64,000 nt of DNA from a virus, in the IMG/VR virus record IMGVR_UViG_3300017730_000002, positions 45,287-109,286 of that record; one strand, given 5' to 3'. Below, piece by piece: positions 6,560 to 13,544 of the stretch; positions within the stretch are counted from its first letter, which is position 1; each line of letters begins with the position of its first letter. The notes under the pieces were generated by a model. That model had not been told where the DNA came from. It saw only the letters and a program-made list of their open reading frames with translations, and ran no database searches. Made by a program: the position numbers and the translations under genes.

Positions 6560-6924
6560 AGTATATGACAAGCATCGTATTAAGAACATTAACAAAAAAG
6601 TCAAAATTAGGAGTTTGGAAAATTACTGATACTATACAAAATTTACTTGATAGAAAAGATAAAAGAAATCTTGTACAAGCTTACTTTAAATTGACTACAA
6701 TTAACTATACTGATGATATTCTCGATGAATTAGGAATAACATCTAAATGGAAGATTAAAAAACCAGGAGCAAATAAAGATTTATATTATGAGTTTTTAAA
6801 GGCAAATAACTGGAGTAGTGAAATGACTAGTAAAAAAAGTAGAGGAGGTAGGGCTGATAAACTTAAAGGAAAGAATATTCTTTTATCAAAAAGTTCATTA
6901 CAAAGTAAAAATCACGGAAGATGA
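6556..6924 (+). CDS. Hypothetical basic protein, 122 aa
   Basis: Not recognised. The first ~85 residues look like a small helical domain, possibly helix-turn-helix-like (ILDELGITSKWKI). The C terminus is lysine/serine-rich and disordered. It begins on an ATGA overlap with the HNH gene and ends on another with the next gene. DNA binding is plausible from charge only. Confidence 0.55.
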   Translation: MKYMTSIVLRTLTKKSKLGVWKITDTIQNLLDRKDKRNLVQAYFKLTTINYTDDILDELGITSKWKIKKPGANKDLYYEFLKANNWSSEMTSKKSRGGRADKLKGKNILLSKSSLQSKNHGR

Positions 6925-7172
6925 TACATCAAAAACAAGAAGCTAATACGAATTATCCAAAAGTAAAAGATGATGGGCAGAGATTAATAGATGCTCATTT
7001 AAAATTTGATTCACCTTCTAAAAATGTAATAGGAGAAAAGTTGTACCCTAGAGAAGCATTGCAAGCAGCAATTGTAACAGCTAAAGAGTTAGCTAGTGCT
7101 ACTGCAAAGGCTCATTGGTATAAAGTGCTTACATATTTAGAAAATCAACAACAAATAAAATATGGTAGATAG
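6921..7172 (+). CDS. Hypothetical protein, 83 aa
   Basis: Not recognised. Mostly helical with an alanine-rich centre (EALQAAIVTAKELASATAKAH). No motif, signal or metal site. ATGA overlap upstream and an 11-base overlap with the helicase gene downstream suggest translation coupled to the helicase and perhaps a helper role. Confidence 0.55.
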   Translation: MIHQKQEANTNYPKVKDDGQRLIDAHLKFDSPSKNVIGEKLYPREALQAAIVTAKELASATAKAHWYKVLTYLENQQQIKYGR

Positions 7173-8259
7173 AGATAAAGTACAAGCTGAAGCTCTAAAG
7201 AAAACTATAGGTATTAACAGATGTGGTTTAGGATTGGCTACAGGTGTCGGTAAGACACTTGTAGCACTAAATCATCTGGAGAGTAACTATTCTCCATTGC
7301 TTAATATACTTGTAGTTGCACCAAAACTATCAATTTTTGATAGTTGGAGAGCAGAAGCAAGAAAATTTGATAAAGAAAAGTTATTGGTAAGAGCTACATT
7401 TACAACTTACTTAAGCTTAAATAAACAAAATCCCAAGGACTTTGATATTGTATATCTAGATGAATGCCATAGCTTATTAAATTCTCATAAAGAGTTTCTA
7501 AATGAGTATAATGGTAAGATTCTAGGTCTTACAGGCACACCGCCTAAATATCACAAATCTGAGAAAGGTGTGTTAGTAAATGAATTCTGTCCAATAGTAT
7601 ATGAATTTGTTACTGATAGTGCTGTAGATAATAATATTCTAAATGATTATCAGATAATTGTACATGAGCTTGAGTTAAGCACAAAGAATAATTATCTAGT
7701 AGAAATGAAGAATAAGAGTTTTAAGACTTCAGAACAAAAAAATTACGGTTATTGGTGTAACAGAATTGAAGCTGGTGCAGGGTCTATGCATATGCTGCGT
7801 ATTATGAGAATGAAAGCTATGAAAGAATATCCCAGTAAAGAACAGTATGCTAAATTATTGTTTGAGAGTATTCAAGATAAATGCATAATGTTTGCTAATA
7901 CCCAAGATCAAGCTGATAAATTATGTGAGCATAGCTATCATAGCAAGAATCCTGAATCTGAAGATAATCTTGAAATGTTTAAAGAAGGTACTATAAGTAA
8001 ATTATCTTCTGTAATGCAATTAAATGAAGGTGTAAACATTCCAAATTTAAGACAAGGAATTATTATGCATGCATATGGTAATGAAAGAAAGTCTGCTCAG
8101 AGGATAGGAAGGTTACTGAGGCTTAATCCAGATGAAAAAGCTATAGTACATGTATTATGCTATAAACATACTGTAGATGAAAAATGGGTAAAGACTGCCT
8201 TAGAAGGTCTAGATAGTTCCAAAATAGAATGGAAGAACTACAATGTTAACCTGGGTTAG
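7162..8259 (+). CDS. SF2 DEAD/DEAH-type DNA helicase, 365 aa
   Basis: ATP-dependent nucleic-acid translocase of superfamily 2. Walker A is GVGKT (residues 28-32), the DECH box begins at residue 100, motif III is GLTGTP, and the second RecA-like domain ends with QRIGRLLRLN (motif VI, arginine finger). It is shorter than most DNA repair helicases, with little beyond the two motor domains, like the compact SNF2/UvsW-style helicases of phages. Likely roles are fork remodelling, recombination or replication restart. It follows an HNH gene and precedes a ClpS-like gene. Family assignment is firm; specific pathway is not. Confidence 0.9.
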   Translation: MVDRDKVQAEALKKTIGINRCGLGLATGVGKTLVALNHLESNYSPLLNILVVAPKLSIFDSWRAEARKFDKEKLLVRATFTTYLSLNKQNPKDFDIVYLDECHSLLNSHKEFLNEYNGKILGLTGTPPKYHKSEKGVLVNEFCPIVYEFVTDSAVDNNILNDYQIIVHELELSTKNNYLVEMKNKSFKTSEQKNYGYWCNRIEAGAGSMHMLRIMRMKAMKEYPSKEQYAKLLFESIQDKCIMFANTQDQADKLCEHSYHSKNPESEDNLEMFKEGTISKLSSVMQLNEGVNIPNLRQGIIMHAYGNERKSAQRIGRLLRLNPDEKAIVHVLCYKHTVDEKWVKTALEGLDSSKIEWKNYNVNLG

Positions 8260-8296
8260 ATAGCTATTATCTGCCCAAAAATTAGTATATTATTAT

Positions 8297-8551
8297 ATGG
8301 GTGAAGCTAAAACACATAAGGTTATTTTGTATAATGATGACATACTCAGTTTTGATTATGTCACAGCATGCTTGATGGAGATATGTAATCATACACCTAT
8401 TCAAGCAGAACAATGTGCCCTTACAGCACATAATAATGGTAAAGTAACTATTATTTCTGGAGATTTTGATGAAATGTACAAAGTATTAGAAACACTGACC
8501 ATGGTAAGTGTTGAAGTAGATATAGAAGCATATGAAAGCAATTTGTATTGA
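8297..8551 (+). CDS. clpS: ClpS-like N-degron adaptor, 84 aa
   Basis: Resembles the ClpS adaptor that hands proteins with destabilising N-terminal residues to ClpAP/ClpCP. The core is complete: the NDD motif at residues 13-15 (KVILYNDD), the following helix with HTPIQAEQCALTAH, and H45 in HNNGK, equivalent to the pocket histidine of bacterial ClpS (HYQGK). Length equals the folded core of the family, and the N-terminal extension is very short. It overlaps the next gene by 20 bases. The likely effect is to redirect host Clp proteolysis or protect phage proteins; the direction is inference. The motif match is strong, and phage copies appear unusual. Confidence 0.8.
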   Translation: MGEAKTHKVILYNDDILSFDYVTACLMEICNHTPIQAEQCALTAHNNGKVTIISGDFDEMYKVLETLTMVSVEVDIEAYESNLY

Positions 8552-8873
8552 CAGTAGTAACAAGCCAGAAAACATTTCAGAATATGAATGGGTGGAAGAA
8601 GGTCGTGTATATACTATTACTGAAGTAGTAGAAATGGGTTTGCAAAACGGTAAACTAGGAATTGCCTTAGAAGAAATACAGCTTACAGATGCTTCTGCTC
8701 CTTACAAGTATTATTCTTTAGAAAGATTTTTATTAGTTCCTGAAAACTTAAGCATTAAGCTTAAAGAACTAAGTGATGAGGATATGAGAGATTGGCAAGA
8801 ATCCAGTCTTAAAACTATAGCTAAAGAAATAGATGCATATGAAGAAGATGCAGATTTGACAAATTCAATTTAA
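8532..8873 (+). CDS. Hypothetical protein, 113 aa
   Basis: Function unknown. The first ~65 residues look like a small beta barrel of a kind often met in Bacteroidota mobile elements (MKAICIDSSN..., then a YTITEV strand). An acidic helical tail follows. It overlaps the ClpS-like gene by 20 bases, so the two are probably co-translated and could cooperate. No catalytic motif is visible. Confidence 0.6.
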   Translation: MKAICIDSSNKPENISEYEWVEEGRVYTITEVVEMGLQNGKLGIALEEIQLTDASAPYKYYSLERFLLVPENLSIKLKELSDEDMRDWQESSLKTIAKEIDAYEEDADLTNSI

Positions 8874-8887
8874 TTAACAAACAATTT

Positions 8888-9067
8888 ATGGGAGAAAGAA
8901 TCTTTGAGGGATCAATGATTCTGTTGGTAATATACTTTATAGTATCACAATGTATGGTATTATACTTTTGGTATTTACTTGCACAGAATCACGATTTCTT
9001 ATACACATTATTTATTGGGCCAGTTATAGCAGAGTATAAAGGTTTGCTATGGCCGTTTTTTATTTAA
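8888..9067 (+). CDS. Small membrane protein, 59 aa
   Basis: Not recognised. Two hydrophobic stretches (ILLVIYFIVSQCMVLYFWYLL and the C-terminal FIGPVIAEYKGLLWPFFI) suggest one or two membrane helices. It starts after an AATTAACAAACAATTT leader, and the next gene begins three bases after its stop. A holin-like or envelope role is possible but unsupported. Confidence 0.5.
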   Translation: MGERIFEGSMILLVIYFIVSQCMVLYFWYLLAQNHDFLYTLFIGPVIAEYKGLLWPFFI

Positions 9068-9070
9068 AAT

Positions 9071-9550
9071 ATGCAAGATTACACAGACAAAGATGTACTA
9101 CTAGCTCTTAAAAAAGTTATTCCTAGAGTTAGAACAAGAAAAAGAAGTTATTTAGATAAACGTAATTATCTAATATCTATATTGTATTATAAGTTTGAAT
9201 ATACTGAGGAGAAGATCTCTAGTATGTTTAAGCTCACATGTGATCCTATGGACAGATCATCAGTATCACATGCTAAAAAACAACCAGGGAACTTTTCTAA
9301 AAATGAAGATGTAAAGTTTTTAATTCATACAGAAGAGCTTGTAAAAGAGTTTCCGTTTAATGTTCCTGAAGTAATTACAGAGGGTATAGAAAAGAATTTA
9401 TATATACCCATGAGTTTAAAACAACATAGACGTATTACAACTTATTGTGAAAAGCATAACTATAGACAGAATCAAGCTATTAGAAAATTGCTAGACAGTG
9501 CTCTTAAAATTGATGAAAGTGATTATACAGTAAGATTAGTAAAAGAATAG
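9071..9550 (+). CDS. DnaA-IV-like / ribbon-helix-helix DNA-binding protein, 159 aa
   Basis: Probable DNA-binding regulator or replication initiator accessory. Residues ~25-75 resemble the C-terminal helix-turn-helix of DnaA: helices around ILYYKFEYTEEKISSMF, then DRSSVSHAKK in the position of the DnaA signature (RDHSTVLHA). Residues ~115-145 (IPMSLKQHRRITTYC and following) look like a ribbon-helix-helix or Arc-type segment. No AAA+ domain is present. It could recognise DnaA-box-like sites in the phage origin or act as a repressor. The family call rests on pattern only. Confidence 0.6.
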   Translation: MQDYTDKDVLLALKKVIPRVRTRKRSYLDKRNYLISILYYKFEYTEEKISSMFKLTCDPMDRSSVSHAKKQPGNFSKNEDVKFLIHTEELVKEFPFNVPEVITEGIEKNLYIPMSLKQHRRITTYCEKHNYRQNQAIRKLLDSALKIDESDYTVRLVKE

Positions 9551-9552
9551 TT

Positions 9553-9768
9553 ATGGGACATATGAAAAATTTATACATAGATATATGTAATGCAAATGAT
9601 GGTGTTCTTCCAAAAGAACTTACCATAGAAGATGCAAATAGAATGCATGAGTGGAAAATATTTAATTGGACAGAGTATGTACAGAAATTTGATAAGGAAA
9701 TTAAAGACAAGAAATTTGACATCATCACTGATACGCGAGAAAATAAGAAAGAAGAAGAATTATTCTAG
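9553..9768 (+). CDS. Hypothetical protein, 71 aa
   Basis: Not recognised. Charged and helical with an acidic and lysine-rich tail (RENKKEEELF). It lies 2 bases after the DnaA-like gene and 8 bases before the radical SAM gene. No motif is visible. Confidence 0.55.
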   Translation: MGHMKNLYIDICNANDGVLPKELTIEDANRMHEWKIFNWTEYVQKFDKEIKDKKFDIITDTRENKKEEELF

Positions 9769-9776
9769 AGTAAACA

Positions 9777-10619
9777 ATGAGTGCGGAAATTAAGCATCAA
9801 AATACTAAAACCCTAGTTACCAAAGACAATAATAATAGTGCAAATTGCATAGCTCCTAACCTAGTATATGGTTGTTTTGGAGGCTGTGTAGATACCTATT
9901 GTTATATGTCCAGGTATAATGGTCATAGAGTATTTGTAAATGAGAATGTAGATGATATATTTAACTCTGTTGTAGAGTGGGAGAAAGGTTTTACCAAGGT
10001 CCCTGATCAGCAGGATCCAATATATACCATGGTAGATGTTGCATGTAATACTGATTTAGTGCTAATGCAGCGTTATTTACCTGAACCATTGATAGATTAT
10101 CTCAAAAGATATGATAATCACCCTACCTTGAATTCAACTATGGCAACTAAGTATCCTAGTTTGTTGAAACTTGACGTCAAAAAGTTCAACAAAAAACCAA
10201 GGGTAAGAGTTAGTCTTATGCCACAAAGGTTTGCAGACGTGTTGGAGCCTAAGATGCAAAAGGTTGCAAGAAGGATTCCTGAGATCAATAGACTTAAAGA
10301 CCTTGGGTGGGAAGTGCACGTTAACTATAGTCCTCTTGTTTTCTACAAGAAATGGAAAGAAGACTACAGTGAGTTGTTTAAGATGGTAAAGGATGCAGCA
10401 GGAGTAAATAAATGTGAGGTAATTGCATTAACTAATCATGCTAATCAAATGGCAAGGTCTTCTGATGCGGCCAGAGAATTAATGAGCCTTAGCTATGAAG
10501 TAAAAAATAGCTCAGGTGTTATGAGGTATCCTTTGAAACATAAAACAAGGTTACTTGAGGAGTTTAAAGAACTATACTCACAGTACTTTGATTTAGACAC
10601 AATAAGGTATATTTTCTAA
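9777..10619 (+). CDS. Radical SAM protein, spore photoproduct lyase-like, 280 aa
   Basis: Resembles the spore photoproduct lyase (SPL) branch of radical SAM enzymes, iron-sulfur proteins that use S-adenosylmethionine to repair thymine dimers. Near the N terminus C33, C37 and C42 in YGCFGGCVDTYCYMSRY form the likely cluster site. Further on, RVRVSLMPQ, the ILEPK-like VLEPKMQK and GWEVHVNYSPLVFYKKW match the SPL pattern. The spacing CX3CX4C departs from the family's CX3CX2C, so chemistry or substrate may differ. As a stand-alone DNA repair gene it would pair with the phage uracil-DNA glycosylase. Family call moderate; function inferred. Confidence 0.65.
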   Translation: MSAEIKHQNTKTLVTKDNNNSANCIAPNLVYGCFGGCVDTYCYMSRYNGHRVFVNENVDDIFNSVVEWEKGFTKVPDQQDPIYTMVDVACNTDLVLMQRYLPEPLIDYLKRYDNHPTLNSTMATKYPSLLKLDVKKFNKKPRVRVSLMPQRFADVLEPKMQKVARRIPEINRLKDLGWEVHVNYSPLVFYKKWKEDYSELFKMVKDAAGVNKCEVIALTNHANQMARSSDAARELMSLSYEVKNSSGVMRYPLKHKTRLLEEFKELYSQYFDLDTIRYIF

Positions 10620-10639
10620 GTTTATTAAGTTTATTAAGT

Positions 10640-10763
10640 TTATTAGTGCTGCTGATGTACACAGTTCTGGATTAGGTCGTGATAAGATATACGTAATGTG
10701 AATCCTAGTAGCTCAAAATACCTGAAATATAGGTGGCGGGGCCTAAAGTTAAAGCACTAATAA
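10640..10763 (+). ncRNA. Structured element closed by an 11-bp stem, upstream of tRNA
   Basis: TTATTAGTGCT (10640-10650) is exactly complementary to AGCACTAATAA (10753-10763), enclosing about 100 gene-free bases. The tRNA begins four bases later. An 11-bp perfect closure over this distance suggests a discrete folded RNA or a tRNA-precursor structure. A TTTATTAAGT repeat (10620-10643) overlaps the 5' arm. Confidence 0.5.
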
Positions 10764-10766
10764 TTT

Positions 10767-10840
10767 GCACCCATAGCTCAGATGGATAGAGCAACTGCCT
10801 TCTAAGCAGTAGGTCTTAGGTTCGACTCCTAATGGGTGTA
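10767..10840 (+). tRNA. tRNA-Arg (anticodon UCU)
   Basis: Complete cloverleaf: acceptor GCACCCA/TGGGTGT with one G-T pair, D stem GCTC/GAGC, anticodon stem ACTGC/GCAGT with loop CTTCTAA giving anticodon TCT, T arm TTAGG-TTCGACT-CCTAA, discriminator A. CCA is not encoded. It reads AGA, which is the dominant arginine codon across these phage genes, so it probably supplements host decoding. Confidence 0.95.
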
Positions 10841-10902
10841 CTAAGGGTGTTACTCCACAACGGCAATGTTATGTTAAGGTCTAGGAAGTGTAGTAGAGGT
10901 GA

Positions 10903-11120
10903 GCTTGAAAACGTAACAGTTACAAGTTGAATTCTCTTGTTCAAGCATGGAGACAGATGAGCAACCCGCGGGGGAAATGGAGGCAAAGTGTATTGACCTA
11001 TTTGGTAATAGAATAGGCATAGAGCCGAATACACAGTATTATACTAACATGGAAGTAAACGTCTATGGAAAAAGATTTGTGAAAGCAACTAGGTGGAGGT
11101 AAGTGCTCTAGTATAATACT
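10903..11120 (+). ncRNA. Multi-stem structured RNA downstream of tRNA
   Basis: Ordered exact stems follow the tRNA. GCTTGAA (10903-10909)/TTCAAGC (10940-10946) encloses smaller GTAA/TTAC and ACAAG/CTTGT hairpins. GTGTATT (10988-10994)/AATACAC (11028-11034) has CCTATT/AATAGG inside. AGTATTATACTA (11035-11046)/TAGTATAATACT (11109-11120), 12 bp, directly abuts the previous stem. No gene fits. An ACCCTTTTTATTAATTTTT leader and a small gene follow. This looks like a compact functional RNA; the family is not recognised. Confidence 0.5.
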
Positions 11121-11139
11121 ACCCTTTTTATTAATTTTT

Positions 11140-11274
11140 ATGAGTATGAATGAAGCATATGATTTACTGAGAGATTTAGAAATATTAATTCGTGATGGTA
11201 AAGACATCAAGAAACAATTAATACTTATTGCAAGTATTAGAATATTAATGAAAGAAGCTGAAAATGGGAACTAA
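11140..11274 (+). CDS. Hypothetical protein, 44 aa
   Basis: Not recognised. A small helical peptide (MSMNEAYDLLRDLEILIRD start). The ATG follows a TTTTTATTAATTTTT leader right after the structured RNA, and the frame overlaps the next small gene by 11 bases. Coupling supports reality; function unknown. Confidence 0.5.
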   Translation: MSMNEAYDLLRDLEILIRDGKDIKKQLILIASIRILMKEAENGN

Positions 11275-11362
11275 TATAGCAGATTGGATGGAGCATTGGG
11301 ATCATTTTGATAGAGATTTGTATATAGCTTATCTTATAGCAAAACAAAATAAAGATGAGTAA
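11264..11362 (+). CDS. Hypothetical peptide, 32 aa
   Basis: Very short frame overlapping both neighbours (11 and 8 bases) in the same style as the longer genes. Rich in aromatics (WMEHWDHFDRDLY). Possibly real because of the coupling; no function can be given. Confidence 0.35.
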   Translation: MGTNIADWMEHWDHFDRDLYIAYLIAKQNKDE

Positions 11363-11507
11363 GTCAAGGTATAAAATGCCATGGGGTAAATATAAAGGAA
11401 AGTCATTAAGTGATATACCTTTTAATTACCTAAGATGGTTATCTGAACAAGATTATAGCCCAAAACAAGTGAAAGCTTGGGTAAAAAGACATAAAGATTT
11501 TATTTAA
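11355..11507 (+). CDS. DUF3820-like small protein, 50 aa
   Basis: Matches the DUF3820 pattern: a (M/F)PWGKYKGKSLSDIPFNYLRWL core followed by a short basic helix. This small domain is common in phages and bacteria, alone or beside exonucleases and recombination proteins; its molecular role is not settled. Starts with an 8-base overlap (ATGAGTAA) and ends 20 bases before the next gene. Confidence 0.7.
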   Translation: MSKSRYKMPWGKYKGKSLSDIPFNYLRWLSEQDYSPKQVKAWVKRHKDFI

Positions 11508-11527
11508 TAAATTAAAAACCAAAAAAG

Positions 11528-11722
11528 ATGGCAATAGACAATGAAACTTTTGAACATTTTAGAGAACTAAAAAGAAAAAAAGAAGAAGCTGAAAATAAAA
11601 CAATACTTCAAGAAGTTATTCAATTTTTAATTGATAATGAACAATATGGAGATGATTGGAAAAAACATATTGATCTTCTTCAAAAAATTAGTGATAAAAT
11701 AAAAATTGCAGAAAATGATTAG
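11528..11722 (+). CDS. Hypothetical coiled-coil protein, 64 aa
   Basis: Not recognised. Highly charged and helical throughout (FRELKRKKEEAENK, later KISDKIKIAEND), consistent with a short coiled coil. Overlaps the following lipoprotein gene by 8 bases. Confidence 0.55.
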   Translation: MAIDNETFEHFRELKRKKEEAENKTILQEVIQFLIDNEQYGDDWKKHIDLLQKISDKIKIAEND

Positions 11723-12026
11723 AATATTATTAGCAGCACTCTTATTAGTAGGGTGTGGTAAAAAACTAGATCTTGTAGAAAAACGAGATGCTGTATGGGA
11801 CAAAGCAGAAATGATTGATGTCAAATGTTACAAGAGTGACACTGATCCAAGGTATTTACAAACCTTTGAGATGAATGGATACAAGTTTGTAATATATACT
11901 AATGGACGTGGTAGTGCTATGCAAGCAATACCTTTAAATAATAATGCAGAATATATCCGCATGTTAGAAGAAGAGAATCAATTGCTAGGAGAAACATTAG
12001 CAGAATACTCTTTAAATTATGAATAA
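11715..12026 (+). CDS. Predicted lipoprotein, 103 aa
   Basis: Function unknown. A textbook lipoprotein signal: MIRILLAALLLVGCGKK, with lipobox LVGC and cysteine at position 14 of the chosen start. The start at 11715 is preferred to an in-frame TTG at 11706 because it gives the shortest normal signal peptide and an 8-base overlap. The mature domain is small, mixed alpha/beta, with a helical glutamate-rich C terminus. As with the lipoprotein at 2.8 kb, a surface exclusion role is a hypothesis only. Confidence 0.65.
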   Translation: MIRILLAALLLVGCGKKLDLVEKRDAVWDKAEMIDVKCYKSDTDPRYLQTFEMNGYKFVIYTNGRGSAMQAIPLNNNAEYIRMLEEENQLLGETLAEYSLNYE

Positions 12027-12150
12027 GCCTTGTTATAGATGCCATGTAGTAAAAGACACCTCTGAGATGGAAGAGATTGGAGTGTGGATATGTAAAGATT
12101 GCCTAGGGGAATCTGAAAGTAAAAACAAAAAGAAAAAAAGTAAATTATGA
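12019..12150 (+). CDS. Small zinc-ribbon peptide, 43 aa
   Basis: Two cysteine pairs, CYRC near residue 5 and CKDC near residue 26, spaced as in a zinc ribbon, followed by a very basic tail (KNKKKKSKL). Likely nucleic-acid or protein binding. It overlaps the previous gene by 8 bases and the next by an ATGA, so it is embedded in a coupled run. Function unknown. Confidence 0.55.
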   Translation: MNKPCYRCHVVKDTSEMEEIGVWICKDCLGESESKNKKKKSKL

Positions 12151-12848
12151 GTAAAGCAGAATTAGAATCAGTAAGTGTAAATACTAATGCACAATTAGAG
12201 TTAAAAGTAACTAAGGAAGATGTATTAAATGTATTATTGGAAAAGAAAGAAAATGAGCTTGTTGAAGCTATAGAAAAGTTGACTGTTATAAAAGATGAGA
12301 ATGAAAAGAACTCAAAACAAGTAATGGAAGATTTTATATTGTCAATAGTAAATAAAGAATTTACAGAATGCGAACATTATTATGCTAAGGACCTTAGAAG
12401 CCGTGTTAGATATGCTTGGGAACATCTAACTGTTTATGACTTTAATGGATATGATGTTTATGATATCGTACAATTAAATACTGTAAAGAATCCTTCAAGA
12501 GTAAAACAGAAAAAAGTACATACTTCAACTTATACTTATAAAGTAAATATGAGAGGTGATAATACTTTTGCATATCATTTAATAAAAGAGGTAGAAGATT
12601 TAAATGGATGGGAAGGTACACTTAATAAAAGAGTAGAGCAAAAACTAACAAAAGATCAAATAAAAGATCTTAAGATAGCAATTAAAAAAATAAATGCTTT
12701 TAATGAAGCTTATAAGAATGATCATATAGCTTTAGCTACTCTTGAGTATGAGTTATTGACTTTAGATACCAACCGTGCATTTAGAAATAAACTTACTAAG
12801 ACTATTATTGCTAATGCAGATTTAACACAACTTTTATTAGACGCATAA
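12147..12848 (+). CDS. Hypothetical protein, 233 aa
   Basis: Not recognised. The N-terminal third is helical, probably coiled coil (residues ~25-70). The middle carries beta-prone and aromatic segments (RSRVRYAWEHLTVYDF). The C-terminal third is helical again. No signal, membrane or metal motif. The largest product of the 11-14 kb cluster; next gene begins 1 base after its stop. Confidence 0.65.
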   Translation: MSKAELESVSVNTNAQLELKVTKEDVLNVLLEKKENELVEAIEKLTVIKDENEKNSKQVMEDFILSIVNKEFTECEHYYAKDLRSRVRYAWEHLTVYDFNGYDVYDIVQLNTVKNPSRVKQKKVHTSTYTYKVNMRGDNTFAYHLIKEVEDLNGWEGTLNKRVEQKLTKDQIKDLKIAIKKINAFNEAYKNDHIALATLEYELLTLDTNRAFRNKLTKTIIANADLTQLLLDA

Positions 12849-12849
12849 T

Positions 12850-13032
12850 ATGAAAGGATTAGTAATTAATACATATTGGTTAGGAGCTCTTATAACTTAC
12901 CTAGGCTGTATATTTTTCTTGACTTCATTAGATGTTATTGTATCTATGATTGGATGGTTTATTATACCCCAGGTATTTAAGTTTAGGGTAAATGAAGAAA
13001 TAAAAGATTTAGATGACAAAGCAGTGGACTGA
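12850..13032 (+). CDS. Small membrane protein, 60 aa
   Basis: Function unknown. Residues ~8-45 are hydrophobic and can form one long or two short membrane helices (WLGALITYLGCIFFLTSL, then IVSMIGWFIIPQVF), followed by a charged tail. It overlaps the next gene by 20 bases. Confidence 0.55.
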   Translation: MKGLVINTYWLGALITYLGCIFFLTSLDVIVSMIGWFIIPQVFKFRVNEEIKDLDDKAVD

Positions 13033-13342
13033 TAAAAACATGCTTGAATTTGCAAGAATTGCATCTGGAGGATCCTATGGGGATTACAAAGGATGCAAGT
13101 CTTTGCAATCAAAGCTAGAAAGATATGAACTTATGAATAAAACAAAAAAAGTAAGAGTACTAGTAGATGTATATTATAGCAGAAGTACAGAGTTTGAAAT
13201 GAATGCTCCTATTGATGCTGGAGAAGAAGAAGTTATAGAGTATGTAGAGGATCATTTCTTTGAGAATATGCCAGATATGGCTAATATAACTTTGCACGAA
13301 GATGAAGTAAAACACCAAGTAATATCAATAGAAGATGAGTAA
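13013..13342 (+). CDS. Hypothetical protein, 109 aa
   Basis: Not recognised. Helical N terminus with a YGDYKGCKSLQSKLERYELM segment, then a beta-rich acidic C terminus. Start uncertain: 13013 overlaps the upstream membrane-protein gene by 20 bases, whereas an in-frame ATG at 13040 would lie just after that gene's stop. Overlaps the next gene by 8 bases. Confidence 0.55.
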   Translation: MTKQWTDKNMLEFARIASGGSYGDYKGCKSLQSKLERYELMNKTKKVRVLVDVYYSRSTEFEMNAPIDAGEEEVIEYVEDHFFENMPDMANITLHEDEVKHQVISIEDE

Positions 13343-13544
13343 AGATTTAAATAAACACAGACAAGTAAAAAGTGTAGATAGTAATAGTATTATCACAAAG
13401 AAAGCTGATAGGGTTTTACCTGTAAAGTTAAGATCAAGATTTGATATGATATTTGAGATAATAGATATAGAAAAGAAGTATCCAAATGATGCTGACTTAG
13501 GTAAACACCTTAGACAAGAAATATTATCATGGAAAGACGAATAA
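13335..13544 (+). CDS. Hypothetical protein, 69 aa
   Basis: Not recognised. Small basic N terminus and a helical C-terminal half (RSRFDMIFEIIDIEKKY). Overlaps its neighbours by 8 and 16 bases within the tightly packed cluster. Confidence 0.55.
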   Translation: MSKDLNKHRQVKSVDSNSIITKKADRVLPVKLRSRFDMIFEIIDIEKKYPNDADLGKHLRQEILSWKDE

